Source of the DNA: Acidobacteriaceae bacterium
Lineage (GTDB): Bacteria; Acidobacteriota; Terriglobia; Terriglobales; Acidobacteriaceae
DNA: 42,774 bases
NCBI GenBank assembly: GCA_025449575.1
Contig: JANWJB010000066.1
Coordinates: 1 to 42,774, forward strand
Direction of reading: 5' to 3'
The notes under the pieces are model-generated. The model did not search any database. It saw only the letters and a list, made by a program, of their open reading frames with translations, and was not told the DNA's origin. Positions 16,407-24,168 of the stretch are shown here, piece by piece. A program made the translations under genes and the position numbers. Position 1 is the first letter of the stretch. Every line of letters begins with the position of its first letter.

Positions 16407-17441
16407 TTAACCCCCTTGCTTTGACGCCGTTTCAGCCGAGGGCGATCCTCCATCCGCCTTCTCAAGCCGCTTCAGAATCTCCGGCAGCCGGTAAAAAATC
16501 GATGTCGCCCTCAGCCAGCGGCGATTTTCCATCCCCGGCGAGCCGCTCAGGATTTTTCCTGGGGGAATATCGCCGTGAAGCCCGGTCTGCCCCGTGGCGA
16601 TCACCCCATCCCCGATCCGGCAGTGCCCCGCCACTCCAACCTGACCCGCCAGCATGACGTTTTTCCCCACATGGGTGGAGCCGGCCAGACCGACCTGCGC
16701 GCACAACAATGTATTCTCATCGACGCTGGAACCGTGCCCCACCTGCGCGAGGTTGTCGATCTTCACACCGCGCCCGATGCGCGTCGCGCCAATGCTGGCT
16801 CGATCGATGCAGGCATTGGCCTGCACCTCGACATCATCCCCCATCTCGACCGGGCCCGATTGCATGATCTTATGCCAGCGGCCGTCGTCGGTTTTGGCGA
16901 AGCCGAAGCCGTCGGAACCGACGATTGCCCCATTCTGCAACACCACGCGATCGCCCAGCACACACCCCTCCCGTACTACGGCATGCGCGTGCGCGAAGAA
17001 TCCATTGCCTATGCGGGCTCGCGGATAGATGACCACGTGCGGCAGCAGGACTGCATTGTCGCCGATGGAAACCTCCGCGCCAATTACCGCATAGGCGGCG
17101 ATGTGCGCGTTTGCGCCGAGCGTGGCCGTCGCATCGATGACTGCCGTCGGATGGATTCCAGGGGGATATACCGGCGGCTCGTAGAAGATCTCGATAGCGC
17201 GTGCGAAGGCTAGGTAGGGATTGGAGCAGCGCAGCGTCGCCGCCTGGATCACGGGGAAATCGTCGCGTACCAACACCGCCGCCGCCTTGGTGCTGCGCGC
17301 TAGAGGTGCATATTTCGGATTGGCGACAAAGGTGAGTTGGCCCGCTCCGGCCTCTTCAATTCCTGCTACCGAGGTGATCTCAAGATCCGGATCGCCCGAG
17401 CAGGCGGCGTTGAGCTGACGGGCAAGGTCGGCAAGCTTCAT
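16407..17441 (-). CDS. lpxD: UDP-3-O-acylglucosamine N-acyltransferase (LpxD)
   Basis: LpxD transfers the 3-hydroxyacyl group from acyl carrier protein to the 2-amino group of UDP-3-O-acylglucosamine, the third step of lipid A synthesis, in the cytosol. The 344-aa protein has the family layout: N-terminal uridine-binding domain (ITSVAGIEEAGAGQLTFVANPKY), a hexapeptide-repeat left-handed beta-helix from about 95 to 300, and a C-terminal helix. The catalytic-His region reads NLAQVGHGSSVDENT, with H236 matching the E. coli H239 position, followed by AQVGLAGST. The gene is solitary: no fabZ, lpxA or bamA is adjacent, so the genome may carry another copy in the usual cluster. The C-terminus ends in a Ser/Gly/Lys-rich tail. 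Confidence 0.93.
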   Translation of the reverse strand: MKLADLARQLNAACSGDPDLEITSVAGIEEAGAGQLTFVANPKYAPLARSTKAAAVLVRDDFPVIQAATLRCSNPYLAFARAIEIFYEPPVYPPGIHPTAVIDATATLGANAHIAAYAVIGAEVSIGDNAVLLPHVVIYPRARIGNGFFAHAHAVVREGCVLGDRVVLQNGAIVGSDGFGFAKTDDGRWHKIMQSGPVEMGDDVEVQANACIDRASIGATRIGRGVKIDNLAQVGHGSSVDENTLLCAQVGLAGSTHVGKNVMLAGQVGVAGHCRIGDGVIATGQTGLHGDIPPGKILSGSPGMENRRWLRATSIFYRLPEILKRLEKADGGSPSAETASKQGG

Positions 17442-17562
17442 GCGGGCATTCTACTCAAACGGCGCTACCCGGAACATCGTCTTGGCTTCGCCGCCGCCGT
17501 CCGGGTCGCCACCCTCCCGCCCGGGCGCGGGGACGGCAGATGGAGATGGCCGATGGGGAGGC

Positions 17563-18051
17563 TCACTCGGGAGGATTGAAGAGGCTTTCCTGAAGATTCT
17601 GAGCGGCCGTCGGCGCCGCCTTCGCCCGGATGACAGCCAGAATCTCCAGTTCTGCGATCGCCGTCCGCGGCACGAAGAGCCGCTGGGTGTTGGAGCGGCT
17701 GTCCGGAGGCGCCAGCAAGAACCCATTGTCATCGAGGAGGTTCACGTCATTCTGCGCCAGTCCTTCGAGGCAGTCATTGTCCTTCAACTTGATTCGCAGC
17801 CAAAGCCCGGGGGTGCGCGGACGGCGCAGGAAGGCTTTTATCCGCAAGTGTTCGGGATCGCTGGCGGAAGCGGAGAAGTCGCGTACATAACAGATCCACT
17901 TCGCATCGGAAAGGGTGATCGCCGTGACTTTGCCGTCAAGATCGAGGAGACCGAAGCGGCCCGCTTCCACCGCGAAAGGAGAGGGAAGATAGCCGCATAG
18001 CCACTCCTGGGTCAGCTTGCGTACGATGACCTTCTTGCGGCTGGCTGTCAT
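17563..18051 (-). CDS. Conserved hypothetical protein
   Basis: From ATG 18051 the protein is 162 aa, starting TASRKKVIVRKLTQEWLCGYL. It is soluble, with two beta-rich halves (GLLDLDGKVTAITLSDAKWICYVRDF and GLWLRIKLKDNDCLEGLAQNDVNLL) and a tail NTQRLFVPRTAIAELEILAVI. Its style recalls small acidobacterial proteins with a duplicated Sm- or PilZ-like barrel, but I cannot name the family with certainty. The frame extends to 18129, but the extra residues are Arg-rich and unlike a leader. It lies 121 nt upstream of lpxD on the same strand and could share its transcript. Confidence 0.65.
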   Translation of the reverse strand: MTASRKKVIVRKLTQEWLCGYLPSPFAVEAGRFGLLDLDGKVTAITLSDAKWICYVRDFSASASDPEHLRIKAFLRRPRTPGLWLRIKLKDNDCLEGLAQNDVNLLDDNGFLLAPPDSRSNTQRLFVPRTAIAELEILAVIRAKAAPTAAQNLQESLFNPPE

Positions 18052-18404
18052 AGCGGAGCACTTCCTCGAGTTGCGGTTGCGGAGGCTGCGGTCGCGCAGC
18101 CGGCCGGAGCCCGGCGGAGGCGACTGCAACCAAGCAGCAAAATAGAACCGCCAATGGTGCAGAACGGTCTAGCCAACTGCGCTATCGTATGATAACTTAG
18201 TGCTTTGTGTGTAGCGTCTGGAAGGCCCTAAGGCATTCAGTGGATGAATGTTAGAGCGTTTCTCCTGATCCTTTGGCAAGGCCGGGACGGCCAAGCGCAA
18301 GGTTTCGCTGAATTCAGCGGCTGCGTCATGTTCCGTGTTCTGCCCGATGCTGCCGGAGAGACGCCATAGTCGGCGACTGGGCGTACCGGAACGGCGCGTA
18401 GGGC
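18052..18404. other. Divergent intergenic region
   Basis: This separates the minus-strand hypothetical gene from the plus-strand nucleotidyltransferase, so both promoters should lie here. The only AT-richer patch is about 18178-18215 and includes the small palindrome TATCGTATGATA. I could not pair convincing -35 and -10 boxes. Confidence 0.4.
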
Positions 18405-20219
18405 ATGCCCGATTATATTTATCTTCTAGAAAACCGTCTTTCCACCGACCAGCAAAACGCGCTTCGCCAGATTACCGAGGCGGCGCGTGCCGCCGGGATG
18501 ACCATCTTTTTGGTCGGCGGAGCGGTGCGCGATCTCACCAGCGGATCCTCCGTTCGCGACCTTGACATAGCAGTTCAAGGCAGCGCGCTCAAGTTAAAGA
18601 AACCACTAGCGAAAACGGGCGCCACGCTTTGGGGTGAACACGAGCCCTCCCACACCCTCTTCTATCGCTTTCCGGCCAGCGTCCGGGTCGAAATCTCCGG
18701 TACCCGCTTCGAGGAGTATCCCAAGCCCGGGAAGCCTGTCTATCACTGGTCCAGTATTCATGAAGATCTGCGCCGGCGGGATTTCACCGCCAATGCGATG
18801 GCTCTCTCGCTGAACCAGGGCTCCTATGGGCTGCTGATGGACCCCTTGAATGGCGTCGCCGATATCGAGGCGCGCCTGCTCCGTCTGGTAAGCAACTACG
18901 GCTTTCTGGAGGAGCCCTCCCGGCTGCTGCGCGCCACGCGGTTTTCCGCCCGCCTGGGATGGGAAATGGACGAGCGCACCAAGGCTCGCTATCAGAGCGC
19001 CAAAGAGGAGGGCGCCATGGGCGCGATCTCCAGTTATCTGCGCGGATATGAGCTGGAGGAAATCGGTCATGAAGAAGACGGACTGGATGCCCTGGCCGCA
19101 TTAGAGCGCGAAGGCTGGATGCACGAGTTATTTCCCGCTTGGGGCCATTCCAAGGCCGATGTCGCAGGCTTGGGCGAACTGCGTCAGTTGCTTACCCAGT
19201 TGCAGATGCACGGGGTCAATCCCGATCCCTCTGCCGCCGCCATGCAGTTGCTCACCGCGAAATTGTCGCCCAAAGATCTCGCTGCGTTGAAGCACATGTT
19301 CCCCCGTCCCGGCTTCGTGGAGGAGTGGAACCATCTGGACGTTTCCGCCAAGGAGTTTGCCAAGCATCTCATCGCGAAAGAGGCTGCGTCGCCCTCCGCC
19401 ACCTGGAAGCTGCTGACCACATCCGATCCCCAGGCTGTTCTCTGGCTGGGCTTGACTTCGAAATCGGCCCCCGTCCAGGCCAAGTATAAGAACTTCTTCA
19501 CCGTCTGGCCGGAGGCACGGCAGAAGATTCCTTATCTGCTCATGCAGGAAATGCGCATCACTCCGGAGATCCCCAATTACAGGGAGATGCTCGATCAGCT
19601 CTTCTTCGCCACGATCGACGGCAAGCTGGAGACAGAGAATCAGCTGCGGGCATTTTTGGAGCCTTATTCGCCGCCGGCGCCTCCTCCGCCGGTATCATTG
19701 CGGCGCGCACGCGCTCCGCGCAAGAGCAGCGAACCCAAGGCCAAGGCTCCCCGAAGCGAAGCCGCCGCATCACAGCCGCAGACTTCCACCCATGAGGCGG
19801 CGGCAGTTCAGGCCGGAACCTCGGTAACACCAGCTCCCGGAAAGAAGACGAAGGCGGAAAGCACGCCCACGGCAAAGCCAGGCAAGTCCCACGCGGGCTC
19901 CCACCCGGCGCCCGTTGCTGTCCAGGCGAAGGCCCCCGCTCAACCGGCGGCGAAGACGCACAAGAAGGCTTCGGCTGCAACGGAACCTGCTAAAAAGATG
20001 CCTTCTGCGCATGATACGTCAGCGAAATCCCCCGCTGGAAAGCCGGCGCCCAAAGCTGTCGCCGCAAAGGCCGCCAAGCACGCGGCGGCGAAACAGCCCC
20101 CTCCGCCAGCGGCTAAAAATCACCATGCCGCCAAGCCGGCCAAGAAATCTTCACCGAAGCCCGCGCCGGCGAAAAAAGCCGTGCCCGCCAAAAAGGCGAA
20201 ATCTCCTAAAAAGCGGTAG
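18405..20219 (+). CDS. CCA-adding/poly(A) polymerase family nucleotidyltransferase with basic C-terminal tail
   Basis: The 604-aa protein carries the class II tRNA nucleotidyltransferase/poly(A) polymerase head: nucleotide-binding GGAVRDL (residues 38-44), metal-binding DLD (52-54), RRRDFTANAMA (123-133) and the EEPSRLLRATRFSARLGW helix region. It probably repairs tRNA 3' CCA ends or adds A tails; the two cannot be told apart by eye. No HD phosphohydrolase domain is visible. From about residue 425 the protein turns into a Pro-rich linker and then about 165 residues of Lys/Ala/Pro repeats resembling histone H1 tails (AKKAVPAKKAKSPKK), unusual for this enzyme. The start at ATG 18405 fits the family N-terminus. 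Confidence 0.87.
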   Translation: MPDYIYLLENRLSTDQQNALRQITEAARAAGMTIFLVGGAVRDLTSGSSVRDLDIAVQGSALKLKKPLAKTGATLWGEHEPSHTLFYRFPASVRVEISGTRFEEYPKPGKPVYHWSSIHEDLRRRDFTANAMALSLNQGSYGLLMDPLNGVADIEARLLRLVSNYGFLEEPSRLLRATRFSARLGWEMDERTKARYQSAKEEGAMGAISSYLRGYELEEIGHEEDGLDALAALEREGWMHELFPAWGHSKADVAGLGELRQLLTQLQMHGVNPDPSAAAMQLLTAKLSPKDLAALKHMFPRPGFVEEWNHLDVSAKEFAKHLIAKEAASPSATWKLLTTSDPQAVLWLGLTSKSAPVQAKYKNFFTVWPEARQKIPYLLMQEMRITPEIPNYREMLDQLFFATIDGKLETENQLRAFLEPYSPPAPPPPVSLRRARAPRKSSEPKAKAPRSEAAASQPQTSTHEAAAVQAGTSVTPAPGKKTKAESTPTAKPGKSHAGSHPAPVAVQAKAPAQPAAKTHKKASAATEPAKKMPSAHDTSAKSPAGKPAPKAVAAKAAKHAAAKQPPPPAAKNHHAAKPAKKSSPKPAPAKKAVPAKKAKSPKKR

Positions 20220-20295
20220 GAGTACGATCTCCACTTCGCCGTCTCGCCGCCCTGTCGACGGAGAGCGACAGCAGCAGTGGGAGTATTCTGAGGCA

Positions 20296-21228
20296 ATGCG
20301 TTTTCGACTCCCCGTTTTCATTCTGGCCGCTGCGGCCTCTCTTTCTTTCCCAGCTACGGCTGTCCAAGCTACAGCTGTCCACACTACGGCTGCGCGGGCT
20401 GCGGCTGCGCGGGCCACGGCCATATCGGGTGAGAGTGACTGGACACAGCCTTTTCCTCCTTACAGAGTTATCGGCAACATCTACTATGTAGGGAGCAAAG
20501 GGCTCGCCGTCTTCCTCATCACCACTCCCCAAGGCGACATCCTCATCAACAGCGGCCTTCAAAGCACGGTCCCGCTCATCCAGGCAAATCTTCAGAAGCT
20601 CGGCTTCCATATGCGCGATGTGAAGATTCTCCTGATCAGCCATGCTCATTGGGACCATTGCGCCGGCAGCGCCCGCATCAAGAAGTTGACTGGCGCTAAG
20701 TACATGGTGATGGCGCCCGACGTTCCGGTTGTTGAGTCCGGAGGCCGCGCCGATTTTCAGTATGGCCACAACCCGAAGGACCTCTACCCTCCCGCCAAGG
20801 TCGACCGCGTCCTGCACGACGGTGATCAAGTGAAGCTCGGAGGGGTGGTCTTGACCGCGCATCTGACGCCGGGGCACACCAAGGGCTGCACTACCTGGAC
20901 AATGAAGGTCACCGAAGGCGGCAAGAGCTACAACGTAGTGATCGTCGGTAGCCCGAATCTCAATCCCGGCTACAAACTGGTAAAGAACGCCGCCTATCCG
21001 CAGATCACTCAGGACTATGAACGTACCTTCCGCGTGCTGAAGGCGCTGCCCTGCGACGTCTTTCTGGGCGCGCATGGGGACTATTACGGAATGGTCGCGA
21101 AGGATGCCCGCATGCGCGACGGAAGGGCCAATCCCTTCATCGATCCTCAGGGGTACAAGAGCTATGTGGCAGAGCGGGAACACGCCTTTCGCGCCGAATT
21201 GGCAAAACAGATCAAAGCCGGCAGCTGA
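20296..21228 (+). CDS. Subclass B3 metallo-beta-lactamase
   Basis: The 310-aa secreted enzyme belongs to the metallo-beta-lactamase fold, subclass B3 (BJP-1/THIN-B-like). It has a signal peptide and the B3 zinc sites: HAHWDH (H116, H118, D120, H121), PGHTKG (H194) and GAHGDYYG (H260). The B3-typical segment PNLNPGYKLVKN...YPQITQDYERTFRVLKALPCDVFLGAHG is complete. It would hydrolyse beta-lactams in the periplasm, although many environmental relatives may have other substrates. The frame stays open upstream to 19915 inside the nucleotidyltransferase tail, but that part is an Arg-rich artefact; ATG 20296 begins the signal peptide. The leader carries four 15-bp repeats. The DUF5996 gene follows after 50 nt. 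Confidence 0.88.
   Translation: MRFRLPVFILAAAASLSFPATAVQATAVHTTAARAAAARATAISGESDWTQPFPPYRVIGNIYYVGSKGLAVFLITTPQGDILINSGLQSTVPLIQANLQKLGFHMRDVKILLISHAHWDHCAGSARIKKLTGAKYMVMAPDVPVVESGGRADFQYGHNPKDLYPPAKVDRVLHDGDQVKLGGVVLTAHLTPGHTKGCTTWTMKVTEGGKSYNVVIVGSPNLNPGYKLVKNAAYPQITQDYERTFRVLKALPCDVFLGAHGDYYGMVAKDARMRDGRANPFIDPQGYKSYVAEREHAFRAELAKQIKAGS
20356..20415 (+). repeat. Four imperfect 15-bp tandem repeats in the beta-lactamase leader
   Basis: Units start at 20356 (acggctgtccaagct), 20371, 20386 and 20401 and encode TAVQA, TAVHT, TAARA, AAARA just after the signal-peptide hydrophobic core. They keep the frame and lengthen the region between export signal and mature enzyme, and are a candidate slippage site. 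Confidence 0.8.
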
Positions 21229-21278
21229 GCCGCGCATCTCACCGGAGAGCGAAATGTTTTTGACGAGGGGGGAGCGGG

Positions 21279-22169
21279 ATGACTCACGATCGTTGGCCGG
21301 AACTGCCGTGGGCAGAATGGCAACAGACGGCATCCACGTTACACATGTGGACGCAAATCGTAGGGAAAACGCGTTTGGCGCTATGCCCCTTGCAGGCGCA
21401 TTGGTGGAATGTTCCTCTGTACGTCAGCGCCCGCGGCCTGAGCACCGCGGCCATGCCGGCGCACGGCGGCGTGCTGGAGGTGGAGTTCGACTTTTCCAGT
21501 CACCGGCTGCATTTCCGCTTGAGTTCGGGAGCCAGGCTTTCCCTCCCATTGCGCACCCAATCCGTCGCCGCCTTTTTCAGTGAATACCAGGACTCTCTGG
21601 CCCAACTCGGCATCCCCGTGAAGATCTGGCCGGTTCCCGTCGAGGTTCAAGATCCCATTCCTTTCGCGAACGACACCATCCATGCCTCCTACGATGCGCA
21701 TTATGTCGAGCGCTTTTGGCGTATCCTGATTCGCTCGACTGGTCTCTTTCAGCGATTCTCCTCCTCCTTTGTAGGTAAGGTGAGTCCCGTTCACTTTTTC
21801 TGGGGCAGCTTCGATTTGGCCGTCACCCGTTTTTCCGGACGCCGCGCGCCCGAGCGGCCAGGCGCCGACCCGGTCACGCGCGAAGCCTACTCGCATGAAG
21901 TCATCAGCGCCGGCTTCTGGCCCGGCAACGGGGGCTTCGGAGAGGCCGCGTTCTATTGCTATGCGGCTCCCGCTCCGGCCGGCTATGAGGGGTTTCAAGT
22001 CGCGCCGCGCGCTGCCGCCTTCAATTCCGCCGTAGGCGAGTACATCTTGAAATACGACGATCTGCTGCGCGAGCCGTCTCCGGATGACGCGCTCATGGAG
22101 TTTTTGCAGAGTGCCTATAGCGCTGCTGCAGACGCCGCGCAGTGGGACCGCGCGTCTTTGGAACGCTGA
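21279..22169 (+). CDS. DUF5996 family protein
   Basis: The 296-aa soluble protein begins WPELPWAEWQQTASTLHMWTQIVGKTRLALCP, followed by HWWNVPLYVSARGLSTAAMP and FEFDFSSHRL-like strands, the pattern I associate with DUF5996. Its function is unknown. Other conserved-looking segments are ASYDAHYVERFWRIL, SPVHFFWGSFDLAVTRFSGR and SHEVISAGFWPGNGG. GGGGGAG just before ATG 21279 is a good ribosome-binding site. It lies 50 nt after the beta-lactamase on the same strand, so co-transcription is possible. Confidence 0.8.
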   Translation: MTHDRWPELPWAEWQQTASTLHMWTQIVGKTRLALCPLQAHWWNVPLYVSARGLSTAAMPAHGGVLEVEFDFSSHRLHFRLSSGARLSLPLRTQSVAAFFSEYQDSLAQLGIPVKIWPVPVEVQDPIPFANDTIHASYDAHYVERFWRILIRSTGLFQRFSSSFVGKVSPVHFFWGSFDLAVTRFSGRRAPERPGADPVTREAYSHEVISAGFWPGNGGFGEAAFYCYAAPAPAGYEGFQVAPRAAAFNSAVGEYILKYDDLLREPSPDDALMEFLQSAYSAAADAAQWDRASLER

Positions 22170-22233
22170 GAGCCGCTGTGCTCCAGCTTCTTTTTGTGCT
22201 CTGAAACATCCAATTGTTAGTAGGTGAATTGCG

Positions 22234-23205
22234 ATGTTTCCGAGGATATTTCACAAGTTTCGAGTGCTGGCTTTGCTGTCCATGGCGGCTCTGTGCATGC
22301 CTGCTTTCGGCGCCAACTCGGCTCGTCCAGGGACGGTGAACTATATCGAAGGCTCTGCGAATCTGGCGGGTGCGCCTTTGACCTCCCAATCGGTGGGTTC
22401 TGCCGAGTTGAATCCCGGAGAGGTGCTCTCCACCGGAGAAGGCAAAGCGGAGATCCTTATGACCCCAGGGGTGTATCTGCGCCTCGACGACCATAGCAGC
22501 GTGAAAATGATCTCCCCTGATCTGACGTTTACCCAACTCGCCCTGGAGCGAGGAAGGGCGGCCGTCGAAGTGGATGAAATTCATCCGCAAAACAACATTC
22601 AGATCGCCATGAGCGGTATCCCGACACAGATGCTGAAGACCGGATTTTACGAGTTCAATGCCGGTAACGATGTGGCCAGGGTCTTCAAAGGGAAGGCCGC
22701 GGCGCGATTGCCCGATGGGAAATGGGTCGTTATCAAGGGCGGCCGCGAATTGGCTCTCACGGCGGGTGATAACACCAAGCCGCGGAAGTTCAACGACCGC
22801 GATGCGGAAGACGAATTCTACAACTGGAGCAGTCTGCGCTCGCAGTACCTGTCGGAGTCGAGTGCTCGCCTTGCGCAGAACTACGCCTATGGCATGGCCC
22901 CAGGCTGGTATTGGGATCCATACTTTTTCGGCTACACCTTCATGGGGCCGTATTCGTTCTACAGCCCATTTGGGTGGGGTTTCTATCCCTTCGGATATAG
23001 AGGACCCATCATTTATGGCCGGCGTGGATTCTATGGACATGGCTTTCATGGCCATCCAGGGGTTGGCAACCGCTTCCACGGTTCCATTGGCGTAGGCCAT
23101 GGCCGAGCCTTCCACGGTGGCCATTTCCAAGGTGGACACTTCGAAGGCGGTCACTTCCAGGGTGGGCACATCGAGGGTGGCCACTTCCATGCCGGAGGCA
23201 GGTAA
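22234..23205 (+). CDS. FecR-domain secreted protein with His/Gly repeat tail
   Basis: The 323-aa protein has a signal peptide (FHKFRVLALLSMAALCMPAFGAN) and then a FecR-like beta domain at about 40-190 (LNPGEVLSTGEGKAEILMTPGVYLRLDDHSSVKMIS, RGRAAVEV, GIPTQMLKTGFYEFN). The second half is Tyr/Phe/Gly/His-rich (WYWDPYFFGYTFMGPYSFYSPFG) and ends in five GGHF-type repeats. Classical FecR proteins are anti-sigma regulators beside an ECF sigma gene and membrane receptor, but neither is present here. It is more likely an envelope protein using the FecR fold. The His repeats could bind metal; that is inference. It converges with the downstream minus-strand gene. Confidence 0.75.
   Translation: MFPRIFHKFRVLALLSMAALCMPAFGANSARPGTVNYIEGSANLAGAPLTSQSVGSAELNPGEVLSTGEGKAEILMTPGVYLRLDDHSSVKMISPDLTFTQLALERGRAAVEVDEIHPQNNIQIAMSGIPTQMLKTGFYEFNAGNDVARVFKGKAAARLPDGKWVVIKGGRELALTAGDNTKPRKFNDRDAEDEFYNWSSLRSQYLSESSARLAQNYAYGMAPGWYWDPYFFGYTFMGPYSFYSPFGWGFYPFGYRGPIIYGRRGFYGHGFHGHPGVGNRFHGSIGVGHGRAFHGGHFQGGHFEGGHFQGGHIEGGHFHAGGR
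23116..23190 (+). repeat. Five 15-bp tandem repeats encoding GGHF-type units
   Basis: Units begin at 23116, 23131, 23146, 23161 and 23176 (first unit ggtggccatttccaa) and encode GGHFQ, GGHFE, GGHFQ, GGHIE, GGHFH. The frame is maintained and third positions differ, so the peptide pattern seems selected rather than freshly amplified. Confidence 0.85.
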
Positions 23206-23225
23206 GGTCTACTGCACGCTTTAAA

Positions 23226-23921
23226 TTATGGGCGGCCCGAGCGTCGTATCCAGCGGCCGCCTTGCTTTTCCAGATAGACCCACTCCCCGCCCGAGCAGAG
23301 GTTTCCGCACCAATCGACCATATAGACCAGGGCGGCAGTTTGCTTGGAGTTGAAGAAGACCTGGCTGAAGTAGGTGATGCCGGGATAACCACTATACTTC
23401 TGCCGGAGCGCCGAGGGGGCGGTAGGCGTGCTTCGCGCGGTGCGGAATTCATTTACCTCTTCCGGAGTGAGCAGCGAGTAAGGCCGCTCGAGGTGGAAGT
23501 CCCGCACCAGCCGCAGACGCTCATCCTTTCGGGTCTCATAGTCGGCCGCCGCTTCCCGAAAGCCTTGCGGATCGTCTTTCGGGGGCTTCAGGGCCGCCTC
23601 CGGCGCTAGAGCGGGACTGATGTCGCTAGCGCTCACCGTCATTGCGGCGATTGCCCAGCGCTGATTCAGGCTGGGCGCCATCTTTGCCAAGGCCTCGCCC
23701 GGCACCAGAAGGGAATAGATCTCATATGCATCGCGCGACCGCTCGATGTCGGGTTGCTCCTTTGCCGCTTCGGACCGGGCGCGTGACTGCGTGGGAGAGC
23801 GGCTCGGAGCATGCTTCTGGGCGGGCGCCGGAGAGGGCGCGGCCCAAATTGTAAGCGTGATGGCTGCAAACAGCCGCAACGCAGTCTGCCCCGGGGAAAC
23901 CGTAATATGCCAGCCGCGCAT
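23226..23921 (-). CDS. Secreted hypothetical protein
   Basis: The protein is 231 aa from ATG 23921, chosen because GAGGAGGAGGAA lies 4 nt upstream and a clean signal peptide follows (GWHITVSPGQTALRLFAAITLTIWAAPSPAPAQ). The frame is open to 24176 but that part overlaps the divergent gene. The mature protein has a Ser/Arg-rich linker, a helical region (DAYEIYSLLVPGEALAKMAPSLNQRWAIAAMTVS) and a beta-rich end with YFSQVFFNSKQTAALVYMVDWCGNLCSGGEWVYL, whose two cysteines in CGNLC may pair. I do not recognise the family. It is divergent from the cyclopropane synthase gene. Confidence 0.7.
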   Translation of the reverse strand: MRGWHITVSPGQTALRLFAAITLTIWAAPSPAPAQKHAPSRSPTQSRARSEAAKEQPDIERSRDAYEIYSLLVPGEALAKMAPSLNQRWAIAAMTVSASDISPALAPEAALKPPKDDPQGFREAAADYETRKDERLRLVRDFHLERPYSLLTPEEVNEFRTARSTPTAPSALRQKYSGYPGITYFSQVFFNSKQTAALVYMVDWCGNLCSGGEWVYLEKQGGRWIRRSGRP

Positions 23922-24168
23922 AGGATTCCTCCTCCTCATCATAAGGCCAATCCTGGGTTGAGGATGTCCCTGGCGCGCCGGTGGCGCTCCCCATTGGACC
24001 GGTATAGACTGAACCGTTCGCGGATCTCGCCATGCCGGCGATGTTCCGTGCCGGGATGCGCCGGGTGGGATGCCCGGGATCGAGATTTTTTGCCATCTTG
24101 TGGTTGGGTTCTTGCGCTCCTTGCATCCCAGCAAGTAGGACAATACAGCGGAGAGGGGAGGAGGCAAG

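Noticed and set aside
19915-20295. N-terminal extension of the beta-lactamase frame into the nucleotidyltransferase tail
   Set aside because: The extension is an Arg/Pro-rich out-of-frame reading of Lys/Ala/Pro codons. The signal peptide starts at 20296.
22990-23195. Possible CRISPR-like repeat array
   Set aside because: The 15-bp units are contiguous, in frame and encode GGHF peptides; there are no spacers.
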